Positions 7,993-17,019 of a stretch of 64,000 nucleotides of DNA are shown piece by piece. Origin of the DNA: Nocardia suismassiliense (GTDB lineage Bacteria > Actinomycetota > Actinomycetes > Mycobacteriales > Mycobacteriaceae). The position numbers and the translations under genes are program-made. The stretch is from NCBI RefSeq assembly GCF_900269665.1, contig NZ_LT985361.1:2077459-2141458 (forward strand), given 5' to 3'. The notes under the pieces are model-generated. The model did not search any database. It saw only the letters and a program-made list of their open reading frames with translations, and had not been told where the DNA came from. The first letter of the stretch is position 1; each line of letters begins with the position of its first letter.

Positions 7993-9810
7993 ATGTCAGC
8001 GATTCGTTCAGCCCAACAGGTCTTCGATGCGGGCGTGCTGTCGTTGGGTCTGATGGTCGACGGCCAGCAGGCCACCAAGAACCTCGAATACGCCAAGGTG
8101 GCCTTCCGCCGGGCCACCGAGCTCGACCCGGACATGTGCGACGCGTGGCTGGGCCGCCTCGCCGCGGGGGATGCGTCGAACGAGGTGTTCGGACAGCTGC
8201 ACCGCACCTCGACCACCTCGCTGATGCGGGAACAGCGCAGGCTCGGTTTGCCGCCACGCCAGCTGGCGGGTCGCTTCCAGATCGGCCAGTACATCGACTA
8301 TCCGGTCGCCGGTTTCACCGAGATCTGGATCGCGCATGCCATGCGGCTGCTGGACGACAAGCAGTTCGACGAGGCCCAGCATGTGCTCGACGAACTGGAC
8401 GAGCGCCGCAAGAAGATCACCGACGACCCCGATGGTGCGCTGGACGACCGCCTCTGCGCTTATGCCCGCGGCGTCCTGTACTTCACCGCTCAGCTGTGGC
8501 CCGACGTGATGGCGGTGCTCGCCGGGTCGGCCGAATGGCAGGACCAGTACATGGCGGTCGGCGCACACGTCATGGTCGGCACCGCGTGCGCGCACCTCGG
8601 TCTGTTCGGTGAGGCGACGCGCCGCCTCGAACAAGCCGAGCACGGGCCGATCCCGGCCGCCCGCACCGCGGCCATGTATTGCCGCGGTCTCGCACTGCGC
8701 GAACAAGGTAACGAGGACGAGGCGCGGTCGCTGTTCGAGACGGTGTACAGCCAGGTGCCGGGCTTCGCCTCGAACGCCCGCGCCATGAGCGATCCCACCT
8801 TCCGGATCATGGTCACCACCCGCGAGCAGATCGAATCGCGCACCAACCGTTGGGATCCCGCGACCGCGCCGTCCCTGGATGAGGCTGCCGAGCAGGAACA
8901 CCAGGACCGGGCCGAGACAATTCTGGCCACCGCCCGCGCGGAACTGCAGGCCCAGATCGGATTGTCGGCGGTGAAGGTTCAGGTCGCCAAGTTGCAGTCC
9001 TCGGCGACCATGGCGAAGATCCGCGCGGAGAAGGGGCTCAGCAGCATGCCGCGCGGGCAGCACCTGGCCTTCACCGGTCCACCCGGTACCGGCAAGACCA
9101 CCATCGCGCGGGTGGTCGCCAAGATCTACTGCGGGCTCGGGCTGCTCAAGACCGACAAGGTGGTGGAGACCAAGCGCTCCGATTTCGTCGGCCAGCATCT
9201 GGGTTCTACCGCGATCAAATCCAATGCGCTGATCGACTCCGCCATGGACGGTGTGCTTTTCGTCGACGAGGCGTACACACTGATTCAGCAGGGGCTCTCC
9301 GGTGGGGACGCATTCGGGCGCGAGGCAGTGGATACTTTGCTCGCGCGGATGGAGAACGACCGCGACCGGTTGGTGGTGATCATCGCCGGGTACGACGGCG
9401 AGATCGATCGCTTCCTGGCCAGCAACGACGGGCTTGCCTCTCGTTTCGCCAAGCGGGTGAAGTTCGACTCCTATTCGCCCGATGAACTCCGTGACATCGG
9501 CAAATTCATTGCCAGTAAACGTGATTCCGCACTTTCGGACGAAGCAGTCGAGATTTTGCGGGAAGCGTGTGTGCAGCTGTACGCGGCGGAACGCACCGAT
9601 CAGAGTGGTCTGCCGCGGCGCGGTGTCGACATCGCGGGTAACGGGCGGTTCATCCGTAATGTGATCGAGAGTGCGGAGGAAGAACGCGAATATCGTTTGG
9701 CCATGGACGAATCCCTCGATCCACGGACCCTCGATGAAGACACTTTGATGCGGATCGAGGGGGACGATATGCGGAAGGCGCTGGATATCGTGCTCGCCAC
9801 GTTGACATGA
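7993..9810 (+). CDS. eccA: Type VII secretion AAA+ chaperone EccA (CbxX/CfxQ family)
   Basis: The N-terminal half is a TPR-like helical region (repeats such as AKVAFRRATELDPDMCDAWL) that binds substrates in EccA proteins. The C-terminal half is an AAA+ domain with Walker A GPPGTGKTT (about 363), Walker B VLFVDEA (about 422) and a sensor-2-type region. The ATG at 7993 (MSAIRS) gives a protein of about 605 residues whose N-terminus lines up with known EccA; a GTG at 7957 with AGG upstream is an alternative. EccA is typical of ESX-1/2/3/5 and absent from the mycobacterial ESX-4 locus, so its presence here is informative. Confidence 0.92.
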   Translation: MSAIRSAQQVFDAGVLSLGLMVDGQQATKNLEYAKVAFRRATELDPDMCDAWLGRLAAGDASNEVFGQLHRTSTTSLMREQRRLGLPPRQLAGRFQIGQYIDYPVAGFTEIWIAHAMRLLDDKQFDEAQHVLDELDERRKKITDDPDGALDDRLCAYARGVLYFTAQLWPDVMAVLAGSAEWQDQYMAVGAHVMVGTACAHLGLFGEATRRLEQAEHGPIPAARTAAMYCRGLALREQGNEDEARSLFETVYSQVPGFASNARAMSDPTFRIMVTTREQIESRTNRWDPATAPSLDEAAEQEHQDRAETILATARAELQAQIGLSAVKVQVAKLQSSATMAKIRAEKGLSSMPRGQHLAFTGPPGTGKTTIARVVAKIYCGLGLLKTDKVVETKRSDFVGQHLGSTAIKSNALIDSAMDGVLFVDEAYTLIQQGLSGGDAFGREAVDTLLARMENDRDRLVVIIAGYDGEIDRFLASNDGLASRFAKRVKFDSYSPDELRDIGKFIASKRDSALSDEAVEILREACVQLYAAERTDQSGLPRRGVDIAGNGRFIRNVIESAEEEREYRLAMDESLDPRTLDEDTLMRIEGDDMRKALDIVLATLT

Positions 9811-10082
9811 CGCGTGGCGTTGCCTGCTGGAACGCCTTGTTCAGCGCGGCGCTGGAGAGGTGTTCGTCCCCGTCGGCAAACCTGGAGTCAGGTCTGCAGG
9901 CGGCTCAGGCCTGCGGTCTTAGGGCGGCGTAGAGGCACTCCGGACGGAGCTGAACAAAGCAGAGCGCAGGATGAGGGATTGACAATTCCTGAGTAAGAGG
10001 TGAGGATACTGCCAGTGCCATAGCTGCGCTCTCTCCCGCTTTCCGGGAGCTCTTCTATCCCAAAGATTTTGACGATAGTCCA

Positions 10083-10120
10083 ACCGAAGCCCTGATCCTG
10101 ACCCGGATCAGGGCTTCGGT
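10083..10120 (+). terminator. Strong hairpin after eccA
   Basis: Perfect 16-bp arms, ACCGAAGCCCTGATCC (10083-10098) and its complement (10105-10120), with a 6-base loop. It sits about 270 bases after the eccA stop and before the toxin gene. No long U tract follows, as is usual in high-GC actinobacteria. The rest of 9811-10218 holds only a weak CTCCCG/CGGGAG hairpin near 10037 and no credible gene. Confidence 0.75.
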
Positions 10121-10218
10121 CATTCGCAGGTCAGCCACCCTAGCTCTCGGCACCGACTGTGCTGTGCGACAGGGCAATCGGTCCGGCCACTCACATCCAC
10201 ACACGAGGTGACTCTGTC

Positions 10219-10299
10219 ATGTCCAAATCTGTCGCCGAACGACGCATTCCGGCAGCTGTCCGCAGCTCGGCGAACGTGCTGTCCGAGGAAGGGAGGTAG
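10219..10299 (+). CDS. Possible 26-residue upstream ORF of the toxin gene
   Basis: ATG at 10219, preceded by GAGGTGA at a workable distance, opens a 26-codon frame that stops at TAG 10297-10299, three bases before the toxin ATG. The frame contains the GGGAGG that serves as the toxin ribosome site, so translating it could couple or restrain toxin expression. The peptide (MSKSVAERRIPAAVRSS...) has no recognised motif. It may be coincidental. Confidence 0.3.
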   Translation: MSKSVAERRIPAAVRSSANVLSEEGR

Positions 10300-10302
10300 G
10301 CA

Positions 10303-13089
10303 ATGGACAACTCAGAGATCGCCAGGCGCTCTGCATGGTTCAACTCCGTTGCCCTGGCCATGGACAATCCATCTGCTGACCAAACCGGCGATTACGGTAC
10401 GCGAGTACACAATTTCCACCGGATGACTCCGACCTCGGCAGGGCGTCTGCTCCAACGTCTCGACGCCCGCAAAGCATTGTCCATAGTCACGGAACAGATC
10501 GCCGCATCCAACGCGGCTGCGGCCCCCGTCATCTCGAGCACATTGTCCGAGATCAAGCCGGTCAGCGCGGTCACCGGGCTCGGCGCGCCTCCGGTTTCAC
10601 CGGAGCAACAAATCCAGGACAACAAGGACCGGCTGGAAGAGAACAAGCTGCGGGGCAACCAGGCCCCACCGCCATCACCGCAACCAGTTCCTCCCGCCCA
10701 GACGAATCCGACCGCGCCGGTGCAGAATTCGGTGCCGCAGAACCCCTCATCTCCGGCACCAACACCGGCTACAACCCGTACCGACAAGCCAGTCGATGAC
10801 AAGAACCCACCTCCCGCGCCCCCGCTTCCTGCGGCCCCGACCACCGGCCAGCCGGCAACGGCGAGCCCCAACACCACGGACCCGCTTATCGAACAGTTGC
10901 TCGGGACTACCGGCGCCATCGAACAGCCCCATGCCGAAGTCGGCTCTTTACCTTGGATATTGGCGGAAACCAAGAAGCCCCCACCACAAGTCCAACCCCC
11001 TCCGGTCGTCAACACCGCCACTGCCGACGTAACTGTCCAGCCATCAGCCTTGGCATCCCCCACTCAGGCCGAGTTGGATGCCGGCCGCGTCGAACGGATC
11101 CTGCCCGACAGTGTGGGACCGCCGGAGCGCGGCGGCACACCAGTGGAATGGACCGACGGCAACGGTACCCAGGGTTCGCTGCGGATCGACGAGTACGGAC
11201 AGCGTCATTGGCGATTCCTGCAATCCAACGGCCGGCTCATCGAGGTGACAGAAGGCGGTGGTAGCGACGGAGGTGATCGGCCGTGGACCCACACCAAAAT
11301 TACCGAAGCCGAGCAGCGGACACCACGCGTCGATACCTACGGCACCACTGGTGTCACTGCCTATGTCGACACCACCGATGGCGTGGACACCCGCTATCTG
11401 CGCTTTCAAGGCGGAGACTTCGGCATCGAAGAACATCACGGCGGCAGCGACGGTCAGGACCGGCCGTGGAGCAAGACTACCCAGGCCACCGATAACGGTG
11501 ACTACATCACCACCAAAACCCAGAACGGCACCCGCTGGCAAAGCCCGGCGGTGGACGACAAGATCCACACCCGCTACGTGGGCAACGACGGAACCCGAGC
11601 CGAACAGGTCATTTCCCTCAACCCCTGGGAGCCTGGCTGGGGATACGTGACCTTGCCCGGCGGGGTGACTCAGAGTTTCACCACCCGCGACGGCGCGGTC
11701 ACCGGTGGCAGGTACACCGCCAATGATGGCACCGGGCTGGGCGCCTACCAGGTGGTCAACGGTGTCACGACCTTTTTCGCCAGCCCGGAGAACATTGCGA
11801 AGAACTGGAACACCGAGGGCATCACTGCCTTGCGGGTAGAGATCGGTCCCGACGGCAAACCGAGAACCTACTACCGGGTGGTAAACGTCCCCGACGAGCA
11901 AGTCCGCGACGGCCAACCCGGTGATCTTCCTGGCTGGGTCAGCACTGGGTCACCAGAGAAGGGCCCAGCCTTCGAAGGACTCAGGAATTCGATCAACGTC
12001 CTCGGGGACGTCGTCGGCGAAAGACTCGTCGGACCATTCATCACGCTGTCCCACCCCGTCGCCACGTCGCAGGGCCTCATGTTCGTGCCTTACAAGCCGC
12101 CACCGGACAAACAGCACACACCAGGTGAAGTGTTCTGGGCCGTCGTCGACATCCTGACCGTCGCCACATTGTTCCTTCCGGTACCTCCGATAGCGCCCTT
12201 GCTCTCGCGTGCCGCCCTCGCCGGACGCACCGCGCTCACCGGCACTGCGACCGCGGGGCGCGCAGTGCTATCCGGTGCGGCGATAGTCGGGAAAGCGGCA
12301 TTGTCCGGCACGGGAGTTATCGGGGGCGCTGCCCTGGCCGGGACGGCGGCTGTCGGGCGCGCAGTGCTGACCGGAGCAGGCTCTCTCGGTCGCCCTGCGA
12401 TCGCCGGTCTTCAAAAAACAATTTCTGCTGGGGCGGCGCGCCTCGGCCCGCTGAATCGATTCTTCGGCAGCGGACTGGACGACGCCGCTCCTGTGCTGGT
12501 TCGCCACGATAACAACTTCTCTTCGACAGTCAACGATTTCGGTAGGACTCCGCTGAAGAAGTCCTACATAGATGATGGCGGAAACCTCGTGCCTGCCAAC
12601 AAGGACGGCAATACAGAAGCATGGCAGCACATTTTAGGCGGCAAGAATAAAGCTGCTAAAGAAGACAGTCCCTACACGTCGTTCAGCGTCAAAGATGGCA
12701 GCGGAAAGGTTTACGGAAGTCAGGAAATTGCCATCGACGTCGGCAAACTGCAAAAGGCAATCGATAGAGGGGATGTCCACAACGCTCAGATACTTTCCCC
12801 GAAAGAAGTGCAAGCTTCATTGCAGCAGGAGATCAACAGGTTGGCCAAAGGTCAGAATATCGAGATCAACCTACCGGTCAATGCCTCACCTGATGATGTC
12901 AAACGATTCGTGGACGGGCAGGTGCATCGGCTGGCGGACGACGGCATCACCATCAGCAGGAAGGACGGCGAGCGCCTGATCGGTCGTGTACAGGCCATGC
13001 TCAACACCCGGCGAGATAACGAGTGGCTGATCAAGGGCATCGTGCCGCAGAAGTTCATCAAGGGCCCATATAATGTCACCCCGAGCTGA
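10303..13089 (+). CDS. Large polymorphic-toxin-like protein, probable ESX-exported effector
   Basis: A 928-residue modular protein without a signal peptide. It has a short helical N-terminus (1-120), a long Pro/Thr/Ala linker (about 120-265) and two repeats near 310-420, each with a G(G)SDGxDRPW motif. A glycine/alanine-rich hydrophobic stretch (about 630-710) repeats GRAVLSGA-type units. The C-terminal module (about 740-928) contains SPYTSFSVKDG, VYGSQEIAIDVGKLQKAI and NEWLIKGIVPQKFIKG. Changeable C-terminal toxin plus adjacent immunity gene is the known polymorphic-toxin layout. The C-terminal pattern faintly recalls ADP-ribosyltransferase-type toxins, but I cannot assign an activity. Export by the neighbouring ESX system is inference. 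Confidence 0.7.
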   Translation: MDNSEIARRSAWFNSVALAMDNPSADQTGDYGTRVHNFHRMTPTSAGRLLQRLDARKALSIVTEQIAASNAAAAPVISSTLSEIKPVSAVTGLGAPPVSPEQQIQDNKDRLEENKLRGNQAPPPSPQPVPPAQTNPTAPVQNSVPQNPSSPAPTPATTRTDKPVDDKNPPPAPPLPAAPTTGQPATASPNTTDPLIEQLLGTTGAIEQPHAEVGSLPWILAETKKPPPQVQPPPVVNTATADVTVQPSALASPTQAELDAGRVERILPDSVGPPERGGTPVEWTDGNGTQGSLRIDEYGQRHWRFLQSNGRLIEVTEGGGSDGGDRPWTHTKITEAEQRTPRVDTYGTTGVTAYVDTTDGVDTRYLRFQGGDFGIEEHHGGSDGQDRPWSKTTQATDNGDYITTKTQNGTRWQSPAVDDKIHTRYVGNDGTRAEQVISLNPWEPGWGYVTLPGGVTQSFTTRDGAVTGGRYTANDGTGLGAYQVVNGVTTFFASPENIAKNWNTEGITALRVEIGPDGKPRTYYRVVNVPDEQVRDGQPGDLPGWVSTGSPEKGPAFEGLRNSINVLGDVVGERLVGPFITLSHPVATSQGLMFVPYKPPPDKQHTPGEVFWAVVDILTVATLFLPVPPIAPLLSRAALAGRTALTGTATAGRAVLSGAAIVGKAALSGTGVIGGAALAGTAAVGRAVLTGAGSLGRPAIAGLQKTISAGAARLGPLNRFFGSGLDDAAPVLVRHDNNFSSTVNDFGRTPLKKSYIDDGGNLVPANKDGNTEAWQHILGGKNKAAKEDSPYTSFSVKDGSGKVYGSQEIAIDVGKLQKAIDRGDVHNAQILSPKEVQASLQQEINRLAKGQNIEINLPVNASPDDVKRFVDGQVHRLADDGITISRKDGERLIGRVQAMLNTRRDNEWLIKGIVPQKFIKGPYNVTPS

Positions 13090-13105
13090 AGTTGTTGGAG
13101 GAAAC

Positions 13106-13888
13106 ATGTCGGACAAGTCGATTCGCGACTTGCTGTTCACAGATTTTGATGGCGCGCCGGTGGACGATCCCGATGATGTCATCCTCGAAGCGCTCGACGA
13201 CCCCCGTTATCAGCAACGAATCGCGCCGCTTACGGAGTTTCTCGCGGAAGAATCGAACCCGCCTTACGAGCGCTTCCTCGCGTGCTGTGCACTGGCCTCG
13301 TGGGGCGAACGTGCCGGTTACCGCGCGATCGTCGACGCAGCGCGGGCAGGCAGCGAAACAGCATGGTACGGCGCGCTCATCGATCGCCGGTACTCTGCGG
13401 ATGAAACGTTCACCCAACTAGCCGACGCCGTACGAGTCGGCAAGGACTTCGCGCGCGAAAAGTCTACCGAGATAGAGCGGTTGGCTGCCTTGCGGGCTCT
13501 GATCGGCATCGCCGACCGTCAATACTTCGACTGGCAGCTCGCCGGGGCGATCGATGACACCACAGCTGCCGCTATACGTGATGATGTGGTCGCCACAGTG
13601 CAGCGCGCCATCGCTGCGCTGACCCGTGGCGAGCGTCCGTCCTTCGACCTCGGCAGTCAGCTGGCAGGCTTGGTGGTTTCGGTCGCGACCATTGACGAGT
13701 CGACGGCCATCCAACTCGGCTACGAGCTGGCGCAAATCTCCACCTCACCGGGCACTCTCATCCGTCTCACCGCTATCAGCTCACATGGAACGAGTCCGGA
13801 CAGTCGCTTGTTCGGCGAGTACCTCGGCAGCGTCGGTGATGAGCAAGTCAGGGCCGCGCTCGTGGACGCTTCCGGGAAGCCGAAATGA
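13106..13888 (+). CDS. Probable immunity protein for the upstream toxin
   Basis: A 260-residue, acidic, helical, cytosolic protein with HEAT-like character (runs such as PYERFLACCALASWGERAGY and EIERLAALRALIGIA) and no signal or membrane segment. The chosen ATG at 13106 has GGAGG four bases upstream; an in-frame ATG at 13073 would overlap the toxin end and has no such site. It lies 16 bases after the toxin stop in the same direction, the expected place for a cognate immunity gene. No named immunity family recognised. Confidence 0.65.
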   Translation: MSDKSIRDLLFTDFDGAPVDDPDDVILEALDDPRYQQRIAPLTEFLAEESNPPYERFLACCALASWGERAGYRAIVDAARAGSETAWYGALIDRRYSADETFTQLADAVRVGKDFAREKSTEIERLAALRALIGIADRQYFDWQLAGAIDDTTAAAIRDDVVATVQRAIAALTRGERPSFDLGSQLAGLVVSVATIDESTAIQLGYELAQISTSPGTLIRLTAISSHGTSPDSRLFGEYLGSVGDEQVRAALVDASGKPK

Positions 13889-14023
13889 CCGCGGCCGAGT
13901 AGCCGTGAGCTCGAGCGTGGCTTCTATACCCGCGATGGCCCCGACGGCAACGGCGATTGTGCCTAGCGGAGGTCGAGGCCGCTACTCTGGATTACGTACG
14001 GCGCGCTGGGGGAGGTAAGTGAA

Positions 14024-14290
14024 ATGCCGCAACTGCGAAGGTTTCTCGTGGAAGCCGCGTATGCGATTCCGTTCGTGGTAGCGGTGGCATCGGTGCTGAT
14101 GTTCGTACTCGGGTTCGACGGGGTATGGGTAGTCATGGTGTCGGTGCTGGTCGGCATGTTCATGGGCAAGGCCGCCGAAGGCTTGGTGGGTGTGGTTCGG
14201 GCGTATCGGTCTGCGGCGCAGCCTGTTTCATCGGAACCGGTCTGGCGGATCTGGCAGCGGCGAACGCGTCATGATGGTGATCTGCCGTAA
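14024..14290 (+). CDS. Small two-helix membrane protein
   Basis: 88 residues. Two hydrophobic helices (AYAIPFVVAVASVLMFVLG and VWVVMVSVLVGMFMG) are followed by a short hydrophilic tail ending WRIWQRRTRHDGDLP. A GGGAGG is placed about 8 bases before the ATG. It follows the putative immunity gene by about 135 bases and may belong to the same accessory unit. No family recognised. Confidence 0.6.
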   Translation: MPQLRRFLVEAAYAIPFVVAVASVLMFVLGFDGVWVVMVSVLVGMFMGKAAEGLVGVVRAYRSAAQPVSSEPVWRIWQRRTRHDGDLP

Positions 14291-14314
14291 GCACTGCGCC
14301 GTTTTCGGACGTCG

Positions 14315-14842
14315 TTGTCAGCGTGGGAGCTGATCGGTCAGTCCGAGTCGATCGGCGGATATGACCCAGCCTTGGCGTGGTCGCAGGAGACGGCAGGACC
14401 AGGGTGGTGGCTACTTTCAGGCGAAGACTGGGCTTATGTCGAGATCGCGGACGATGTGCTTGTCAGCGTGTCTGTCGGCATCGTGCACCGGAGATGCACC
14501 GTATATGAGGTCGCCCGCAGCTACCGAGCTGACTTGAGCAACCCGAACTGGACGCCGGATCAGTTCCGCCGGGATCCGGCCCCGACGGGCGAGCCTGGTG
14601 ACCCGGCACGGAATTGTGCGATCATGAGAATTCGGCCCGCGGGTGCGCTGCGGGCGTTGGATCTCTCACCGTTGCCGAGGCCCGGTGAGCACCGCGAGGA
14701 TCTGAAGCACTCGCGAGCGATGCAGGGGCTCGGGGACAACGGCGTGCACCACTGCCTCGGCAGAGCGGGTAATTCGGTAGATCCCCTTCGGCGAAAGGCG
14801 CGCAATCGTGACGTCGGCAACGCTTTCCAGATCTGCAGCTGA
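14315..14842 (+). CDS. Unknown protein; N-terminal half matches a pseudogene at 24.5 kb
   Basis: Starts at a TTG in the same frame as, and 24 bases after, the stop of the preceding membrane protein. The first 90 residues look protein-like (WWLLSGEDWAYVEI, DDVLVSVSVGIVHRR, PNWTPDQFRR). They match, with frameshifts, the DNA at 24450-24625, so they define a small family found beside toxin/immunity-type genes. The second half (after about 14595) is low-quality and overlaps the start of the cyclodipeptide synthase, so the true gene may be shorter or decayed. Function unknown; an immunity role is only suggested by context. Confidence 0.45.
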   Translation: MSAWELIGQSESIGGYDPALAWSQETAGPGWWLLSGEDWAYVEIADDVLVSVSVGIVHRRCTVYEVARSYRADLSNPNWTPDQFRRDPAPTGEPGDPARNCAIMRIRPAGALRALDLSPLPRPGEHREDLKHSRAMQGLGDNGVHHCLGRAGNSVDPLRRKARNRDVGNAFQICS

Positions 14843-15551
14843 AGTATTGAAACCCATTGTCCAACAGGGCTTTCTGGTTCAGCCGTTCACTCGGCACTGT
14901 CAGGTGGTCCAGCACGATGGTGATCACGCGGTCATCGGTGTGTCACCAGGAAACAGTTACTTCTCGGGTCAGCGAATCCGGGATCTGGCCAAGTGGGGAC
15001 TCGCCCACTTCGACCGAGTCGACATCGTCTACACCGATGTGTATGTGGCCGAAATGTTCGAAGCCACAGGGTATTCCGCGCTCGACGCCCGTCGTAAGGC
15101 AGACAAGAACATTCGTGGCGTGCGGGCCAAAATCGTTGCGGCGGTGGATGATGCTGATCCCAAGGGGACTCGGCTGTTCGCGAAAGCGATGTCGGAATTC
15201 AGGGCCAGCGAAGCGTACCGGGACTTGCACGCGGATCTCGTCAGGCGATCGGCCGACGACGAGGAATTCCGCGCCGTGTGCCATCAACTGGTGGCGCGGT
15301 TCCTGTCCTCGAAGGTGCTGGGGGGTCGCGCACCTACGCCCCGCCAGCACGAGGTGTGCCTCGACTACATCCGGGCCGAGGCCCCACTGTTCCTGGACAC
15401 GCCCGCGATCCTCGGGGTGCCCTCGTCGCTGAACTGCTATCACCAACTGCTGCCGATGGCGGAACTGCTGTACGCGCGCGGGTCCGGACTTCGCGCCTCA
15501 CGGAACCAGGGCCACGCCATCGTCACTCCTATCGAAGGAGCAGGCGCATGA
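14808..15551 (+). CDS. tRNA-dependent cyclodipeptide synthase (Rv2275-like)
   Basis: Cyclodipeptide synthases join two aminoacyl-tRNAs into a diketopiperazine. This 247-residue protein has the family motif [10 protein letters not shown] with nucleophile Ser46, Asn49, the Tyr187-x3-Glu191 pair in DYIRAE, and Tyr211-His212 in LNCYHQ, which place it in the NYH subfamily. It closely resembles the M. tuberculosis cyclo(Tyr-Tyr) synthase Rv2275 in stretches such as [10 protein letters not shown] and [17 protein letters not shown]. It starts at GTG 14808, and its TGA overlaps the ATG of the P450 gene (ATGA), so the pair is co-translated. The product is inferred to be a Tyr-containing cyclodipeptide. 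Confidence 0.93.
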   Translation: MTSATLSRSAAEVLKPIVQQGFLVQPFTRHCQVVQHDGDHAVIGVSPGNSYFSGQRIRDLAKWGLAHFDRVDIVYTDVYVAEMFEATGYSALDARRKADKNIRGVRAKIVAAVDDADPKGTRLFAKAMSEFRASEAYRDLHADLVRRSADDEEFRAVCHQLVARFLSSKVLGGRAPTPRQHEVCLDYIRAEAPLFLDTPAILGVPSSLNCYHQLLPMAELLYARGSGLRASRNQGHAIVTPIEGAGA

Positions 15552-16738
15552 CAACCTTCGACACCTTGCTCGCTTTCCCGTTCTCCGCCCGCGGTGACCG
15601 AATTCCCCAGGAGGTCAACGCACTCCGCGAAACAACGCCTGTCCGCAAGGTACGCACCATCGCCGGTGACGAGGCTTGGCTGGTGAGCTCCTATGCCTTG
15701 TGCAAACAGGTTCTGGAAGATCGCCGGTTCTCGCTGAAGGACACCTCCGCGCCGGGAGTGCCGCGCCAGTACGCCCTCACCATCCCACCGGAGGTGGTGA
15801 ACAACATGGGCAACATCACCGGTGCGGGTTTACGCAAGGCGGTGATGAAGGCCCTGAGTCCGAAATCACCTGGGCTCGAAGAGTTTATGCGGACCACGGC
15901 CACGAATCTGGTCGACGCCCTCGTCGCCGAGGGCGCGCCCGCCGATCTACGCAACGATTTCGCCGACCCGTTCGCAGCCGCCCTGCACTGTCACCTCCTC
16001 GGCATTCCACAGCAGGACGCATCCAAGCTGATGCGCAGTCTGCACATCGCGTTCATGAACTCCGCCGAACCCATCCCGGCCGCCGAGCTCAACTGGAATC
16101 GGGATATCGCGTACATGGTCGAACGTCTCGACGACCCGGAAACCTTCGGCCTGATGGCCGAACTCGCTGCCCTGCGCGATGATCCGGACTACGCGCAAGT
16201 CTCCGAACAGATGCTGGCCACCGTCGGAGTCACCTTGTTCGGCGCCGGCGTCATCTCCACCGGCGGCTTCCTCACCATGGCACTGGTGTCACTCATCCAG
16301 CATCCGGAACTGAAGGCGCAACTGCTCGCAGACCCGGCACTGATCCCCGCCGGAGTGGAGGAGTTGTTGCGCATCAACCTATCCATCGGCGACGGCCTGC
16401 CACGACTGGCGACCGAAGACGTCCAACTCGGTGACGTCCTGGTCAGCAAGGGTGAGCTGGTCCTGGTACTGGTGGAAGGCGCCAACTTCGACCCCGCCGC
16501 CTTCCCCGCACCCGAGACTGTCGACTTGAACCGCCCCAACGCCAGCGCCCACCTATCCTTCGGCGGCGGTCAACACTTCTGCCCCGCCACCGCCCTGAGC
16601 CGCAAGCACGCCCAAATCGGCCTGGAAGTCCTACTGAACCGCATCCCCACCCTCGACCTAGCCGTACCCATCGACCAGCTCGTCTGGCGCACCCGCTTCA
16701 TGAAACGAATCCCAGAGCGCCTACCCATTTTGTGGTAG
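15548..16738 (+). CDS. CYP121-like cytochrome P450 (mycocyclosin synthase type)
   Basis: 396 residues, the length of M. tuberculosis CYP121A1, and similar to it throughout ([51 protein letters not shown]). The haem ligand is Cys345 in [12 protein letters not shown]121 couples the two tyrosine rings of cyclo(Tyr-Tyr). The Asn85 region, Phe168, Trp182 and Ser237 equivalents are kept. The C-terminal substrate-contact pair, Gln385-Arg386 in CYP121 as I recall it, reads Met-Lys here ([12 protein letters not shown]). This may alter substrate fit. Electron-transfer partners are not adjacent. Confidence 0.93.
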   Translation: MTTFDTLLAFPFSARGDRIPQEVNALRETTPVRKVRTIAGDEAWLVSSYALCKQVLEDRRFSLKDTSAPGVPRQYALTIPPEVVNNMGNITGAGLRKAVMKALSPKSPGLEEFMRTTATNLVDALVAEGAPADLRNDFADPFAAALHCHLLGIPQQDASKLMRSLHIAFMNSAEPIPAAELNWNRDIAYMVERLDDPETFGLMAELAALRDDPDYAQVSEQMLATVGVTLFGAGVISTGGFLTMALVSLIQHPELKAQLLADPALIPAGVEELLRINLSIGDGLPRLATEDVQLGDVLVSKGELVLVLVEGANFDPAAFPAPETVDLNRPNASAHLSFGGGQHFCPATALSRKHAQIGLEVLLNRIPTLDLAVPIDQLVWRTRFMKRIPERLPILW

Positions 16739-17019
16739 TCGCCGCCGTCCGATAACTCCCGTCCGAGGCGCGCCGCCTTCGACGGGAGTTGTCGGGTGAG
16801 CCCGAGGGTGAAGTCATCGAAACCTGCGTTGCTGTCGGTGAATTGACAGCCCACGACGCCGGCGGGTATCCATACGCCGCGCTCAGCTATGAAGTGTGGT
16901 GGCCGTCACAGGTGGCATGGTGTCGAGAACGATGTGTCCGCTCCGTCCCAGGGGCACGAGCGGCCACAACGGGTCGCCTGACGACGTACCAGGTTTCCGT
17001 TCCAGAGAGGACTTTCATC

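Noticed and set aside
9814..9996. 60-codon ORF after eccA
   Set aside because: No ribosome site, no protein-like features, Arg/Pro-rich; the region is better read as intergenic.
14560..14927. Minus-strand ORFs opposite the start of the cyclodipeptide synthase
   Set aside because: They overlap the well-supported synthase start and show no domain or ribosome site.
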